A stretch of DNA of 64,000 nucleotides from Romanomermis culicivorax. Taxonomy: Eukaryota; Nematoda; Enoplea; Mermithida; Mermithidae. The notes below the pieces were generated by a model. It searched no databases. It was not told where the DNA came from and saw nothing but the letters and a program-made list of their open reading frames with translations. Position 1 is the stretch's first letter, and every line of letters starts with the position of its first letter. Where the stretch lies: the NCBI GenBank assembly GCA_963922205.1, contig CAWUHX010000020.1, positions 1,674,001 through 1,738,000 on the forward strand, in the 5' to 3' direction. Of this stretch, positions 12,053-24,900 are shown piece by piece. The position numbers and the translations under genes were made by a program.

Positions 12053-14220
12053 ATGACCCACCATACACAAGACCACTTAGGAGAAATTGTAAGAGAGCAA
12101 ATCAATGAACTTTTCGTAGAACATTTTCGAACTCTAGTCACACAATTGAGCCAAAACACTGTGAATCCCACCCTGATCAATGATTTAAGAACAGTCAATA
12201 TATGTAACAATATCGCAAACAATTTTTATGCAAAACCTACAGTATTTACAGGTGGGGTAACACAACATTTTGGAGAATGGAGCAAATGACTAGAGCAGTT
12301 TATGGTACTACAAGGCATGAAAGATACGGACGGGCAAATAAAATTAGCATGTTTTGAAATTCATTTGGGTGGCGCAGCATTAGCAAAATTTAAAAGTTTA
12401 GAAAATTCTGAAAACCCACCCCAAATGTACAAACAATATAAAACCGCATTACAAGCATGTTTCCCCGACAATAGAGACACTGAATTACACCAAAATTTTT
12501 TGTGGAAACAGAAGCAAAAAAGATCGAAAACTGTAATTGAATTTTTGTTTGACCTCGAACATCTAGCAACCCTTGCTTACCCCAATTTCAATTCAGATGC
12601 AGATGAAATGAGAAACTAACCCCTTTTCATGGAAGGCATGCAAAACAAAATTAGGGAGGCACTGAAGTACAGAGGATTTGCAACCCTAGCAGAAATGTAT
12701 GATGAGGCAGCTTATGTCGAACAACAAATTTTCAGAAATGGATTGAAATCTAGGCACATACCCCTCATATCCCCCGAACCAGAACCCATTTTTTCATTAG
12801 GCAATTACACTGAACAGCAGGGAGTCCTACATAAGTTAGAACAACAAGTCACGACATTGCAATTGCAAATAATGTGAAATTCTCAAACTCAACCCCAGCA
12901 TGATAACAGTAATTTGAGACAAATCACATGTTTTCAATGCGGTCAAGTCAGGCATTTCGCCAGAAATTTTAATTTGCCAGGTACTCAGAAATCATGCAAA
13001 ATTTGCTTTTAGAGTAATCACATAACTCAGGACTGTAAATGTAGATGCATTCACTGTTATCAGACAGGTCACCGATCCACCCATTGCATATCCAAAAGCT
13101 ACTCCACTGTAGAATGTTTTCTTTGTAAGTAGAAAGGTCACACAAGTAGATATTTCCCCAACCAAATGACCCATACTGTCCAAAATCGCATTGAAGAGAG
13201 ACTACCCCCACCACAAATGAACATTGATGATCCAGCCCCGTACTCCACATTGCCCACTGTCCACCATCGACCTCAACATGCTTTAAATACAATTATGCCC
13301 AACAGTAATAAGCAGTTTGACTGCCAGTATGTTGTTGACCTACCCCTTCCTGATACGGGCAGCACTTCAAAAATTGCATCACCAAAAGAAGTGACACGTT
13401 GAAATCAATACTCCCCCCTACCACAAAACTATACAATTGCACAGAAATGTAAACATCCTGGAACCAGTGAGACATCTAAATCTGAACCAGCATACAAAAA
13501 GGAACGCCCGATGTTTTCAGTGTTGCATGACCCCACCACAGACCCCTACACATTCGGCCGGTGAAAAACTTTTCTTTCTATTCCCAAAGCAAGGAAAAAT
13601 TGTAACATTCATTTTGCAGCCAGCATTTTCCAAAATAAAAGTAGAGGTATCAGCAGTTCTGTCTCAAATGTCGTCGGCAAGCCCCAAATCCCCCATCCTG
13701 ATACATGCATTGGCCCTGTTTCTTGTCTCCTTCCAGCAAAAAATTCACCCGCCCAATCTCACTTTCCCATTCAAGACAAACAAAAACGGCTAGGCAAGGT
13801 AAAAGACAGGTAAAAGGCGAGGTAGATTTGACCAAGAGTGACCTGAATGAAATGAAAAAAGCAGAGCTAATAAATTTCTTATCCAAATACCCTGCCCTTT
13901 ACACTGCTTCGAAAATGCATGTGAGTTGCAGGACACTTGTCTCCCACTGCATTGATACAAATAATTGTAAACACAGCCACAGACCCCTTTTTCGGAAACC
14001 ACCAAAAGTAAAACAAAGCATCAAACAAAAAGTTGAGCAACTTAAGAAAGCTGATACTATCAGTCAAAGCAATTCAGATTCATATACAACTGGCAGGTCA
14101 ATCGTCCAGACAAAATCCTCATTTCTGCTATTCCTCCAAGTCTTTGACCCTAAAACCCTCTCTCCCTCGAACCCCTTGAAGGAGGATATTCAACTTCGGA
14201 AGGAGGGAAATGTAATGTAG
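12053..14220 (+). pseudogene. gag: Gag plus residual pol of the deleted element
   Basis: The start MTHHTQDHLGEIVREQINEL corresponds to the gag at 3015. Capsid-like segments continue to 12877 with stops at 12287, 12617 and 12875. Knuckle motifs follow at about 12930-13150 (CFQCGQVRHFARNF, CIHCYQTGHRSTHC). The first has lost its last Cys, and stop codons fall among them. From about 13800 the reading resumes inside the segment just ahead of RT (FLSKYPALYT, TISQSNS) and then jumps to the pol end (LSPSNPLKEDIQ), which matches 10660-10720. The whole middle of the element is therefore deleted. Confidence 0.75.
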
Positions 14221-15044
14221 ATGCTAATGCATCATTGTAAATTCATAACATACAGTATGTGTATTTTATTACTATATATAAATTTATTTTATAATTCATC
14301 ATCTCAAGGATGTCTGGGTTTCACATGTTGACATTCCTATAAATTTATTTGAAGTGTTCTGTTTTGATCGTCCCACACCCAGTAGCCATTATTGACCCAA
14401 TTAAGACCTACAAAATTAATTTGCACATCGGCACCTAGCTCTCATAACTCACATGAAGACATACATTCTGTAGGTACAATAATTCCCCCCAGAGGCGTAA
14501 AAACACCTGCCCCATGTAGAAAATACAGAAACCCCGACCAAGACACAAGATTTAGGTAGAATGCATGGAAAACAGAAAAACACACGAAAAACTAAAAACA
14601 TGTAGGCCTGGCTAAGCATATGGTAAATTAAAGCATGTAAGCGTGGAAGTTAAGCATGAATTAAAGCATAAAGGCGCGGCTATAGAAGCATACAGTAAAC
14701 AGAAGCAGGTAAGCGAAGCAATGATTGGTTAGGAAAGCAAGGCGGAAGTGGACCTCCCATGGCGTGAAGGGGTGGTCTAAAGAAGTGGTATAAAAGGCAA
14801 AGAAAGCGTGGAATAGAGAGAGATTTTTTATGCAGATTTGAATCCGAGTCGTGTTTTTGTATGCAAAGCATTTTGTGAAGCGAAATCGTGTTTTATTGTT
14901 GTACATTGACGCAAAGAAGGTCGTCAGTGGATTGTTCATTTTGTCATATTGTCGTTTGTTTATCGTTGCGTCCTCATGGACCCTAAGAAAGCACAGTCGT
15001 TGTTGGAGTCAAGTAAAAGTATAGAGTAGAAAACGGGCGTTACA
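14211..15044 (+). repeat. 3' LTR of the deleted element
   Basis: Ends are TGTAATG and GTTACA, as in 10724-11623. It contains a TATAAAAG promoter box at 14789-14796. The purine tract AAGGAGGGAAA lies immediately upstream. Confidence 0.7.
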
Positions 15045-15890
15045 ACGTCACACAAAAAATTATACTCAGTGTAATCAAACGTATTTTCGGGGTATGGTTT
15101 TCTGATCAAGGACAATTCAATGGATGCAGTAACTTTACACAAAAAATTGTCCAGCGTGTAAACCAAGGTATTTCTGCGATTTTTTGGGCTGAGCGTTCTT
15201 GACCATGGGAGAATTCAACAGATATGATCACTTTACATTCTGTTTACAACTTGTTTTACCATGCAGTTCACACATCTTTTACTTTTACGGATAGTGAGAA
15301 TTCGTAGCACTAAGATTGACTTTTATTGTTTTTTCAAAGTGAAGATGACCAAATTTAAAACTTCGATGTGCTTCTATGAAGTTTTTCATACATGGTTGAG
15401 GCCCACTATAAAGAGGTGGACGTGTTTATTAAAAAATGCCCCGATCGGGCAGAAAAAAGAATATACTTACTTAGATAGTTGTCAAAAGGTCTGGACTATA
15501 TTTTTGAGAACTTGGGTTAAAGTTGGTTAAAATTCTCTGTGGTCGAAAACCCCTTCCACCAAATGTCATTAAAATACCCTTGTTTACACCCGGGATAATT
15601 TTTTGTGTAAAGTGATGCATCCATTGAGATCCCCGCAGTCGAATCACCCCTACGAAAAAATGGCAGAAATACATTTGTTCACACAGGACAATATTAGTGT
15701 AAAGGGATAGCGTCCATTAAATTCTCTGAGGTAGAAAACGAATTCCACCAAAATTTGACGAAAATACGCCTAAACTCAAGATAATTTTTTGTGTTAATTG
15801 ACCGCGCCCATTGAAGTGCCCATGATCGGAAGCCCTTAGTCCTCAAAAATCGGAACAACGCTATCTGGTTCAATTGAAACTGCAAAAAAT
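15045..15890. repeat. Inverted arrays of a ~95-bp satellite-like unit
   Basis: A degenerate unit built around the motif ACTTTACACAAAAAATT repeats on one strand at about 15050-15245. Its reverse complement (AATTTTTTGTGTAAAGTGAT and variants) repeats at about 15590, 15690 and 15780. The two arrays face each other across about 300 bp of unrelated sequence (15250-15530). No coding sequence is visible. Confidence 0.6.
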
Positions 15891-16935
15891 TCTGGCATCA
15901 GAGTGCACTGAGCTGCAAAAAATTATTTCTTTGAAGCCATAAATAAAAGTTCCGAATTTCGCGGTTCCCGGCACTTTGGACCTCCGTATAATTGAATTGA
16001 GGCCATAATTAAAAAAGGAGAAAACGGATTTGAGATCGCACCCACAAGGCCGAAGTACGGAGCTTTGATATGATACACCCATAATGGGGCGTGGTGGAAC
16101 TGAGAACCCTTGAAAAGTGCGTTTTTTTGCATGTTTGTGATGCCCCACCGAACACCACTTGCAGATGACAACTGGCACCCCATAGTCTGCCCCTATGCCC
16201 GAAATTATGAAAAAACCCCAAGGTTCTAGCTCTTACCGTTTTGGCTCTAGGGGAGGACATGAAATTTGGGGGCCAAGTATATTATAGGTTGACGCTAACG
16301 AGCGCCACCTATATGCTATTTTTGAAGTTTTCCACTTCCATGATTTTCGTCTTGTTTTTGTTATATTTAAACGAAAATCGACTTTTGATTCCCGTTTCAT
16401 TCCTTAAAGAAACGAAACAAAAAACCACTTTCGTTTCGTTCGAAAAAACGAAATATTTATGGGTTCGTTCGCGATAAGATACACTATAAAATGAAAAACA
16501 AACCTCGGTTTTTGGTTTTGTTTGTCAGTTCAGCATCAGAAAATGGAATCATACTATTTTTTGATAGTATGAAAAAAATCAAATTATCCGATAGTGCACG
16601 GACAAGTATCTCGTTCTGAAATTCATCGATAAATCTCGTTTCCTTTTTGTTGGTCAAAATAACGAAACGAAAACGAGCGTCGTTTACAGAAATACGCCCG
16701 ATTGAAAACCAAACGAGCACAAATTTCGTTTCAATTCAAAAAATTGTTGAAAAAATCGACTGGGCCGATAGGGCACGGACAGTAAAGCCATTTTAATGGG
16801 AAATCTTTGTGATAATTTTTTCAAACGTTTTGCAAACATGTTTTTCTTACAGATATATTTTTTTTATTTTGGAATGGTCTGTTCGTGCATCCTACCGCAA
16901 CTGCAGCACAAAAGTATGTGAAATGCAACTAAAAG
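15891..16935. other. Unclassified spacer
   Basis: No gene is recognised. Short ACGAAA-rich tracts recur at about 16370-16740, with a small hairpin near 16548-16573 (TCATACTAT on both arms). This DNA lies outside the giant LTR element. Confidence 0.4.
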
Positions 16936-16943
16936 TATAGTCT

Positions 16944-18411
16944 TGTCACATTTTACGCCATGTCACGTGTATGACATGTTGATCTTGGGAGAACTGAGGA
17001 GGTTTGGGTATCTCATCAGGTAATACCGTGTTTTAGACGTCACATTGATGGTGAACCATATCAGATTGACCCTATTACAGTGAGTAATAGGCTGTGACTC
17101 CTGATGGATACTGGCATTTTCCCCAGGCTTCCCAAGTTGGCGTTGGGGCCTAACCTGGCAATTGGTGGCTATAGAGAGGTCTATAGTTGGTTCTCCTGGG
17201 ATGTCCTTGGGGTCTTGCTGTAGGGTAATGGACAACGCTGCCAGGCTAGGTGCGACAATCCCCGAGTCCTACTCAGTGAGAGTGGGGACAGGGTCACCCG
17301 TAAAATGACCTAAATTATGGGACCCGATTATGAACCAGACAGCCCCTTTAGCCCGAACCTGAGAGGTGGAGGCCCTACTGATCTGTGGAAACCTTGGGAA
17401 ACCGACTTAGGAAGGATTTCCCAACAAATAACCCACAAATAACAACAATCCCCTGAGAAGACTCACCTAGTCCTGTTTCTCAAGCGATTACGGCGCAGCG
17501 GGCGGCAAGTCCCTGGATGCTTTCGGTCTTCTGGCACTGGGAGCGGGGGATACGATCCTCAAACGTCCTAGGCGACGAGCGGCGGCGAGCGGCGGCGAGC
17601 GGGAGGGAGCGGGAGCGAGCGGGAGCGAGCGGGAGGCGAAACTCCAACGTTTAATTCACGAACCGGGGCGGTCGGACACCTGGCACTGATGGGCAGCGGG
17701 GTACTGTAGGCGGTGAGCGGCGGACGCAGTAAGAAATGCAAGGGTATGCAAATTTATTTAAGATAATAGGCGGCGGACGCAGTCGAGTATAAAAATATGC
17801 AAATTAGGAAGGGCGGCGGACGCGAAGTTACAACAACCGAATCGGAGCTTGGTGAACCCAAGAATGAGCGAAAAAACTAAAGAAACATGTCCTTTTAAGG
17901 ACATGTTTGGCTACAGCTGCAGCTTGGGCGGAGTTTCTCGGCGCTCAAGCTAACTTCTGCAGCTAGACGCGATGCAGAAGATGCCTATGAGCACATAGAC
18001 ATTTTTTCATTCACATGCGTTTAGCACTGAGGCGGGCTGCAGTGCCTATGCTAAGCATATGAACGTCTTTAGCTACAACTTCTTAGCTAGTCGTTTTGCG
18101 TAACAAAAACGACGCTAATTTTTGATGATAAGAGGTGCGTGAGCGCACCAAAAATAGCCATGTGCTCGTGGAGCACGACTGGCGGAAGTTTTTAGCTAAA
18201 GGGCCTACTGTAGCCCACGTTTGTAAAGAAATAAAAATACAACAAAACGAAACATAGAAATGCATTAAAAAATATAAAAACGAACGCAAAATGCATGGGT
18301 AAAAATGAAATAAACAAAAGCATGGTCGAGTAATAAACAAAACATGAAAAATAACAAAATGTCGGCATGATCGGAATCACGTGACGTTGGAGAATTGAGC
18401 GGCACATGACA
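16944..18411 (-). repeat. 3' LTR of the giant element
   Basis: This is the left copy on the plus strand. It contains a GC-rich GAGCG-type minisatellite (about 17575-17635) with one more 10-bp unit than the other LTR. An imperfect palindrome, ACATGTCCTTTTAAGGACATGT, covers 17884-17905. Confidence 0.95.
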
Positions 18412-18929
18412 CGGCGGTCCTTCGAAAAAGGGCGTCCTCGTCCTTGCAGTGGTCAGTAGTGAGGTTTTATACGGCGTGTCCGTGGTCGTAGGTCATTCCA
18501 AGGTGTGACGGCGAGAGTGGTCGAATAGGTCCGTTGGGTTGTCGGCGGATGAAGCCTTCTTTGATCGTAATTCGTTCGGTGGTATGGTGACCGGAGGTTG
18601 TTGATGCGTGAAGTTGCCGACATTGAATATCCTGTGCGAAGGTCTGGAACACAGAAAAGAAAAATTTTCAGGGCAAGATGTAGGCTATCGCCGAGGATGC
18701 GCCCAGTGAGGTACAGATTGTCGGGCTATCGCAGAGGATGCACCCTGAGAGGTATAGGCTATCGCGTGAGGATGCGCCTAAGGCGTGACGCTTAGGTTGC
18801 TGAACGCTCTCTTCTATCCGCTAAGATCCAGCATGGACAAGAGTGGATACTTCGTGAGGGGCACGGCGGTCCTTCGAAAAAGGACGTCCTCGTCCGTAAG
18901 CGGGGACAGTGAAGAGAGTGCATCCTGAG
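18412..18929 (-). other. 3' untranslated trailer of the giant element with short repeats
   Basis: A GGCTATCGC...GAGGATGC unit occurs three times (about 18683, 18723 and 18757). A CGGCGGTCCTTCGAAAAAGG block occurs next to the LTR (18413) and again near 18864. No clear polypurine tract is visible beside the LTR, which is unusual for a recently mobile element. Confidence 0.6.
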
Positions 18930-21900
18930 TTACGGGTCGGGGACCTCTGCATCAAGATGTGGGTCAATCAGATTCGGTGTAAAGTCCCGGCTTATTGAGG
19001 GATACAATAAGGGTGCCGAATCTGTTGCCTGTGAAGTGGGAGGTGTATCCTCTGCTTCACTCGGTTGTTCAGGGGACACGTAAAGTCGAAGCTGGTTGAC
19101 ATGTACAGTGTCTTCCTGATCCATCTCGAGACGAAGTGTGACATTGGGATATGCCACACTCGTTACAAGGTAAGGTCCATCGTAGATGGGCAGCAATTTA
19201 GGAGTGAGTCCACGTTTGCTGGAGGTGCGCAGTTTGAGCACCTGATCCCCTACTTTGTACGAGACATCATGTGCCCTCCGGTCGTACGACCGTGCATAGG
19301 CTTCCTGTGCTTTCTCAATCCGACTCTGGATTAAGGTTAACACATTCGTGAAATGACGTTTGACCTCCATATCATATGAGGAAACATTAATGATATGGGC
19401 CGGAGGGTTGAATGAGAGCGCGGCATCAACAGGGAGCATGGGTGTGCGACCGTACATGAGTTCAAAGGGCGAGTACCCTGTTGACTCATTCATGCTGATA
19501 TTGACGGCAAACACAGCGTATGGTAGGTGTTCATCCCAATCAGTATGTCCTTGATGAACATACATACGTAGCCGTGTGGCTAGCGTCTGATTAGCTCTTT
19601 CCACTTCGCCGTTGGTCATCGGGTGATAGGCGGTAGAGTGGATTTTCTTCGTTGCGCAGATCGCAGTGATCTCAGTCATCAGTTTTGATGTGAAATCAGT
19701 GCCACGATCTGACTGAAGAATCTGCGGTGCCCCGTGCCGGCAGACAATTTGCGTTACAAACAGCCGGGCTATGGTGTGCGCAGTGATGTCCGGAGTAGCA
19801 AAAGCTTCGACCCATTTCGTAAAGTAGTCGATAAAGACTACGATGAAACGGTTGCCAGCTTCGCTAGTGGTCATTGGTCCCATGCAGTCGACACCTACCC
19901 GGTGAAACGGTCCCGTGATGGTGATAGGTTTCAGGGTCGCAGTGGTTTTCTGTCGAGCGGGCTTATTCCGTTGGCAAAGATCACACCGCTGACAGAAGGA
20001 CTTGACATCCCGACTGAGGGAGGGCCAGTGGTATCTGCGAGCAATGAGCCGCGCAGTACGTTTAGCACCGAAGTGTCCAGCTAAGATGTCATCGTGATGA
20101 GCCCGGATAATAGTAGTAACCATGGATCTGGGTATGACGATCTTATTGGACTCGCCTGTCCATTTCTGAAGAACGTTATCCAACAGATGGTAGCCTCTCA
20201 CATCATTCTGGTCGCCCAGAGGCTTAAGAGAGCAAATGATGTCGGCTAACTCCGGATCCTCCAGCTGAGCAGCGAAAAGGTCGGGGTGCTGCGCACCGAC
20301 GGATATCTCGGCATAAGACTCTGATCGTACCGGGCGCTCCGCGCCAACAGTGATCGGTGCTGAATTACTTGAACGCGCCAGGTGCTGCACACCATCGGTC
20401 AAGGTCCTGGATCGCGCCAGGTGCTGCGCACCATCGGTGATCATCATAACGTGCCCCTCAGGTCTGTAGAGGGGAGTATCATCAATACTCTGACCGGTGA
20501 GGGAGTTAGGATCCGGCAGGCGTGATAATGCGTCCGCATTACCATTAGACTGACCTTTTCGCGGCCGAATTGTCAGTTTGAATTCGGCGAGCGCGAGTCC
20601 CCACCGAGCGATCTGAGCAGAGGGGTTAGGCTTCTCCAACACTGCTTTGACCGCGGTATGGTCAGTCTGGACGACCACCTCGTGCTGGAAGAGGTATGGT
20701 CGAAAGTGCTTGACGAAATGGACAACAGCGAGAGTCTCCAGTTCTGTAATGGAGTAGTTTTTCTCGGCCGCTGTTAACCCTCGGCTGGCGTACGCGACAG
20801 GATGGTCGTATCCATTTTCGTCTAACTGGCTAAGAACCGCTCCTATCCCCGAAATACTCGCATCAGTTTGAAGGATAAAGGATTTCGAAAAGTCCGGATG
20901 GCGCAGGATAGGAGGGTTGGTCAGCAGGCGGCGGAGTTCATCGAACGCCTCCTGCTGAGGTTTTGACCACTGGAAAGTAGTTTCCTTCCGTAAGAGCTTG
21001 GTGAGGGGCTCGCTGAGCCGGGCACAACCAGGGATGAAACGCCTGTAGTAAGACACGAGGCCTAGGAAGGACTTGATGTCTTTGGCGTTTTGTGGAATGG
21101 GTAGGTTTTGGACGGCGGCCAGCTTGGCTTGGTCAGGTTCTAGGCCGCTCTGTGAGATGCGATAGCCTAGGTATTCTACCTCTGAGTGCGAGAATTTGCA
21201 CTTGCTCAGTCTGAGCTTCATTCCACCCCGGCGAAGACGGGCGAACACATCTGCCAGGCGCTCAAGCATTTGGGTGTGAGAGTTCCCGAACACCAAAATG
21301 TCGTCGAGATAAGTCAGAACCGTGCGCCATTGGATTCCAGTAAGGAGGAGGTCCATAAGGCGTTGAAATGTCCCTGGCGCGTTGCATAAACCGAAAGGCA
21401 AGTAATTGAATTCGTAAAGTCCAATAGGCGTATTAAAAGCCGTCTTTTCCTTATCGGCCTCGGCAATCGGGATTGACCAATAAGCGTTAGCCTGGTCAAG
21501 GGTGGTGAAATACTTCATACCCTTGAGTGTGTCGAGGATGTCATCTATCCGCGGGAGAGGGTAGACATCCTTTTTCGTGACCTCGTTAAGACCACGAAAG
21601 TCAACACACATACGGTGAGAACCGTTTTTCTTGCGCACCAGGACGGTATTAGTAGCCCACGGAGACGTGCTGGGCCGAATAATACCTTTCTTTTGGAGTG
21701 CCTTGACCTCTTGCATGATGAGATCCTTCTCCTTAGGTGAGGACCGGTAAGGAAAACGGCGGACTGGGCGGGCATCGCCCGTGCTGATTTCGTGCTGGAC
21801 GAGATCAGTGGAACCTGTGTCCTTTTCATCAAGAGCATAAAGGTCGGTGTATGCAACCAGTAGATCGAGTAAGGCTGCCCGGTCCCGAGGGGAGATGTCC

Positions 21901-24900
21901 GGTGAGATTACAGCATTGGCCTCGACCCACTGACGATCGAGGACGGTGTCTGAGTCGACCGGTGATTCCCGTGAGGGCTCACTATGCATTTGCACATGAC
22001 CGATGGTCGTGTGCGGGTAGAGAACCACGGAATGAGTACTCGGGTTAACTACCTGAAGTGGTATGTGACCGTTGGTCACGGTACTGACGCTTCCAGCAAA
22101 ATATACGTGTCGTTGAGATCCGGTGAGGTGCTTCGGAAAGAAGGCCACCTCAGGCACGTTCGTATAGATTGGTGGGACAGGTACAGTGAATCGTGTCAGG
22201 GAGCGAGGCTCCAGAATGACCAAGTCCTTCAGGGGCAAGGCGCCGCGGGCAGAAGGTGGGCTTTGGATGAGACCGTCACAGGGGATTCTACTTTCCTTGA
22301 ACTGGAGGAAGGATTTCTCCCAGTTCAAGCTGACACAATTGAACCGGCCAAGGAAGTTGGTTCCGAGGACCAGTTCAGCTGAACAGTTCTCCTGTATTTG
22401 GACCTGAATCCGTTCAGAGACATCAGCCACTGTAACTGTGATGTAGGCTGCTCCTAGCAGTGGGATCGGGGACCCGTTGGCTGCGATAGGGCGTGCCCTG
22501 GTTGGTGATAGTGACAAGTTGGGCAGCTGGGCCGCTAACTTGTGGTCCAGGAGTGAGAAAACAGCTCCTGTGTCGACCAGTGCCTTCGCTTCTACCCAGT
22601 TGTTGAGGAGAACTTTGATATGGGGTGTCCGAATATCATTTGGGTAAAAAGCCGTGACCACATGACCGGAATCAGGTGTGGTGGCACCACTAGCGTGTTT
22701 GGTCTTACCGGACCGCTTTGGAATCGGCAGTCCCGTACGACGTAGGAGGCCTACTAGAGCGTATCCGACGGAGGGTTCCGGGTCATTCAGAAGGGTGGAC
22801 TCATCCTGCACTGTTAGCACGTGGTCTGAGTGATCCTTCGGACTCTGAGTAGCTCCTAGTGATTCAACCTCGGTGTCCGATAGCGGAGGCGCGTTTGGCA
22901 CGGGTGATGTCGGAGCATCTGAATCACTTGGCTGACGGTATCGGCCCTTCTCTAGTGTAACTGGAGAGGTTCCAGGCGGAGGTCGAGGGCAACCTGACCC
23001 GTGCAAGGTCGACAGATGACGACTTGCCCGTCTAGAAGAGGCCCGGGATCCCCTAGTTGACCCACGTGATGAGGCAACTGAGGAGGCCCGTGAGTGTGGC
23101 CGAGAGATGGACGAAGCCCTGGACCGCGATCGTGATCCCGACCTGTGTGAGTTTCGCGAGAGAGCACGGGTGTTCTCCCACCAGGGGTCGATCTGGTCAA
23201 TCTCCGGCGTGGTCAGCAGGAGGGGTAATTCTACCGCGTCTAGCCGACAAACATTACGTTGGTAGTCAAACATAATGTTCTTGAACTGTTCTAAGAAGTC
23301 CAGTCCGAGTATGAGGTCAACAGGTGCCCAGAAGGGAGACGTAGTCTTGCACACGTGGAGATGTACATCGATCCGTGTGTTCGGCTGGCGGTTTCCGGGC
23401 AACATGATTTCATATGGTCCCGAAAGGATGGTATGAACGGCTTTACCATTGATGCTCATCAATGGGTTAAAGTCGTGATGTTGCTGGAACGCCATGACCG
23501 CCTTCGGACTTTCTTTAGCCAAGGCCTTATGAAGACGTTGGCTAATGATAGTGCGTGGGCAACCCGTGTCAAGGAAAGCAGGAGTTTCCTTGGTGTCCAG
23601 CAGCACGACGAAGCACGGTGTGATTCGGTCAAGCTGGGAGGGCACATCGTTTTGCACGTAGTGAAAACCGATCCAGCGTTGGACTTTGCGGTAAAGACCC
23701 AACGGGGAGAAACGGCTAACAAACCTGACCTGTTTGCTCCGCAGACGGTAGCTGAGATAATAAGATACACCAAGATAGGCAAGGTATCCGGCACCGATCA
23801 GCACTGTCAGGGTAAGTAGGATGTTAAAGATCAACTGGACCGGCCCGCTCAGGACAGCATGCAAGCCCTGGGCGAGGGTGTGTTGTTGACCCGTAATAAC
23901 ATGGTTTGCTGCCAAACCGACACCTTCCAGAGAGGCCTTGATGTCGGTTCCTACCCCTGCAAAGGCCTGGTAGATGGCGTCTGGTTGCAGGGATAGACCA
24001 GCGGTAAAGTTTACCAGCCGGTTGAGTACCGCTTCAATTTGCTCAGTCTTGTAAACGTACTGTTTAAAGAAGGCAAAGTTTGAAGGGGTCATCGCCAACT
24101 GGTCATGGAAGAGCGCCGGTGCCTCAAAGTGAGTGATGTTGAAGCGCTGCTTCCAGAAGAGTTCCAGTGGGATGTGGCTCACATGGACCGCGCCAGACTC
24201 AGTAAACCAGCCCGAGCGATTTCGGAAAATCCCTGTAAAGTGGTGATGACACGGCACAATTGGGCTAGATTTAATGAGATCCGGACCACCGGGGGTGGCA
24301 AAGTAGATGGTGCCGCCAACCTGTACAGGTAAGTACTTGTAGCAAACGTTCCCCACCCGGTACGAGTGGTAAACGTAGGTGGCGTTGACCTTCTGACACG
24401 GCCATATTGTCAGCGCATCGCCTGTGAATTCCGCCGTCAGGTCATTCCTCTGGAGGAATGCCCGGGCACCCAGGGTAGGGTCGAAGCGAAGCAACTGCCA
24501 AGTCAGATCAAGATAGCGTTGAGCGTGAGAGCAGAGCTCAAGCCACGTGGACCGGAAACCGTTAATTTCCGACTCCTTGATCTGCTGAGCCAGATAGTTC
24601 AGTTTGGCATTGACAGGATCGGGACGGCTGTCCGTTGCCACTCTGAACAAGTTCTGGGTCAAATTGTATCTCCCGTGGATGCGAAGGAGAAGACCCTGAT
24701 CCGTCCGGACTGTGGTGGAACGTAGTTCTGGGCACAGTTGGAAGACACGGGAGTTTCCCGGGATCTTGAGGGCAACCTGTAGATCATCGATGATGACGTG
24801 GTTCCCTGACATGGACGCAGTGTAATTTCCCTTGGGGTGATAATGACACCGCGCCGTGAAGTTTTGTGCAGGCCAGACAATGACCCCGTCTAGAGTAGTG

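Larger units (their letters stand above)
11624..15044 (+). mobile_element. Internally deleted relative of the env-bearing LTR element
   Basis: The element has a truncated 5' LTR (11624 to about 11905), a leader, a gag homologous to that at 3.0 kb, a fragment of early RT and the extreme pol C-terminus, then a full 3' LTR (14211-15044). Env, protease, most of RT, RNase H and integrase are absent, so it could only move in trans. Its left end abuts the 3' LTR of the preceding element exactly at that LTR's GTTACA end. This suggests recombination between related copies rather than a clean insertion. Confidence 0.75.

Noticed and set aside
16963..17235. 90-codon open frame, identical at 31778-32050
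   Set aside because: It lies inside both LTRs and is duplicated only because the LTRs are. No protein-like conservation or family resemblance.
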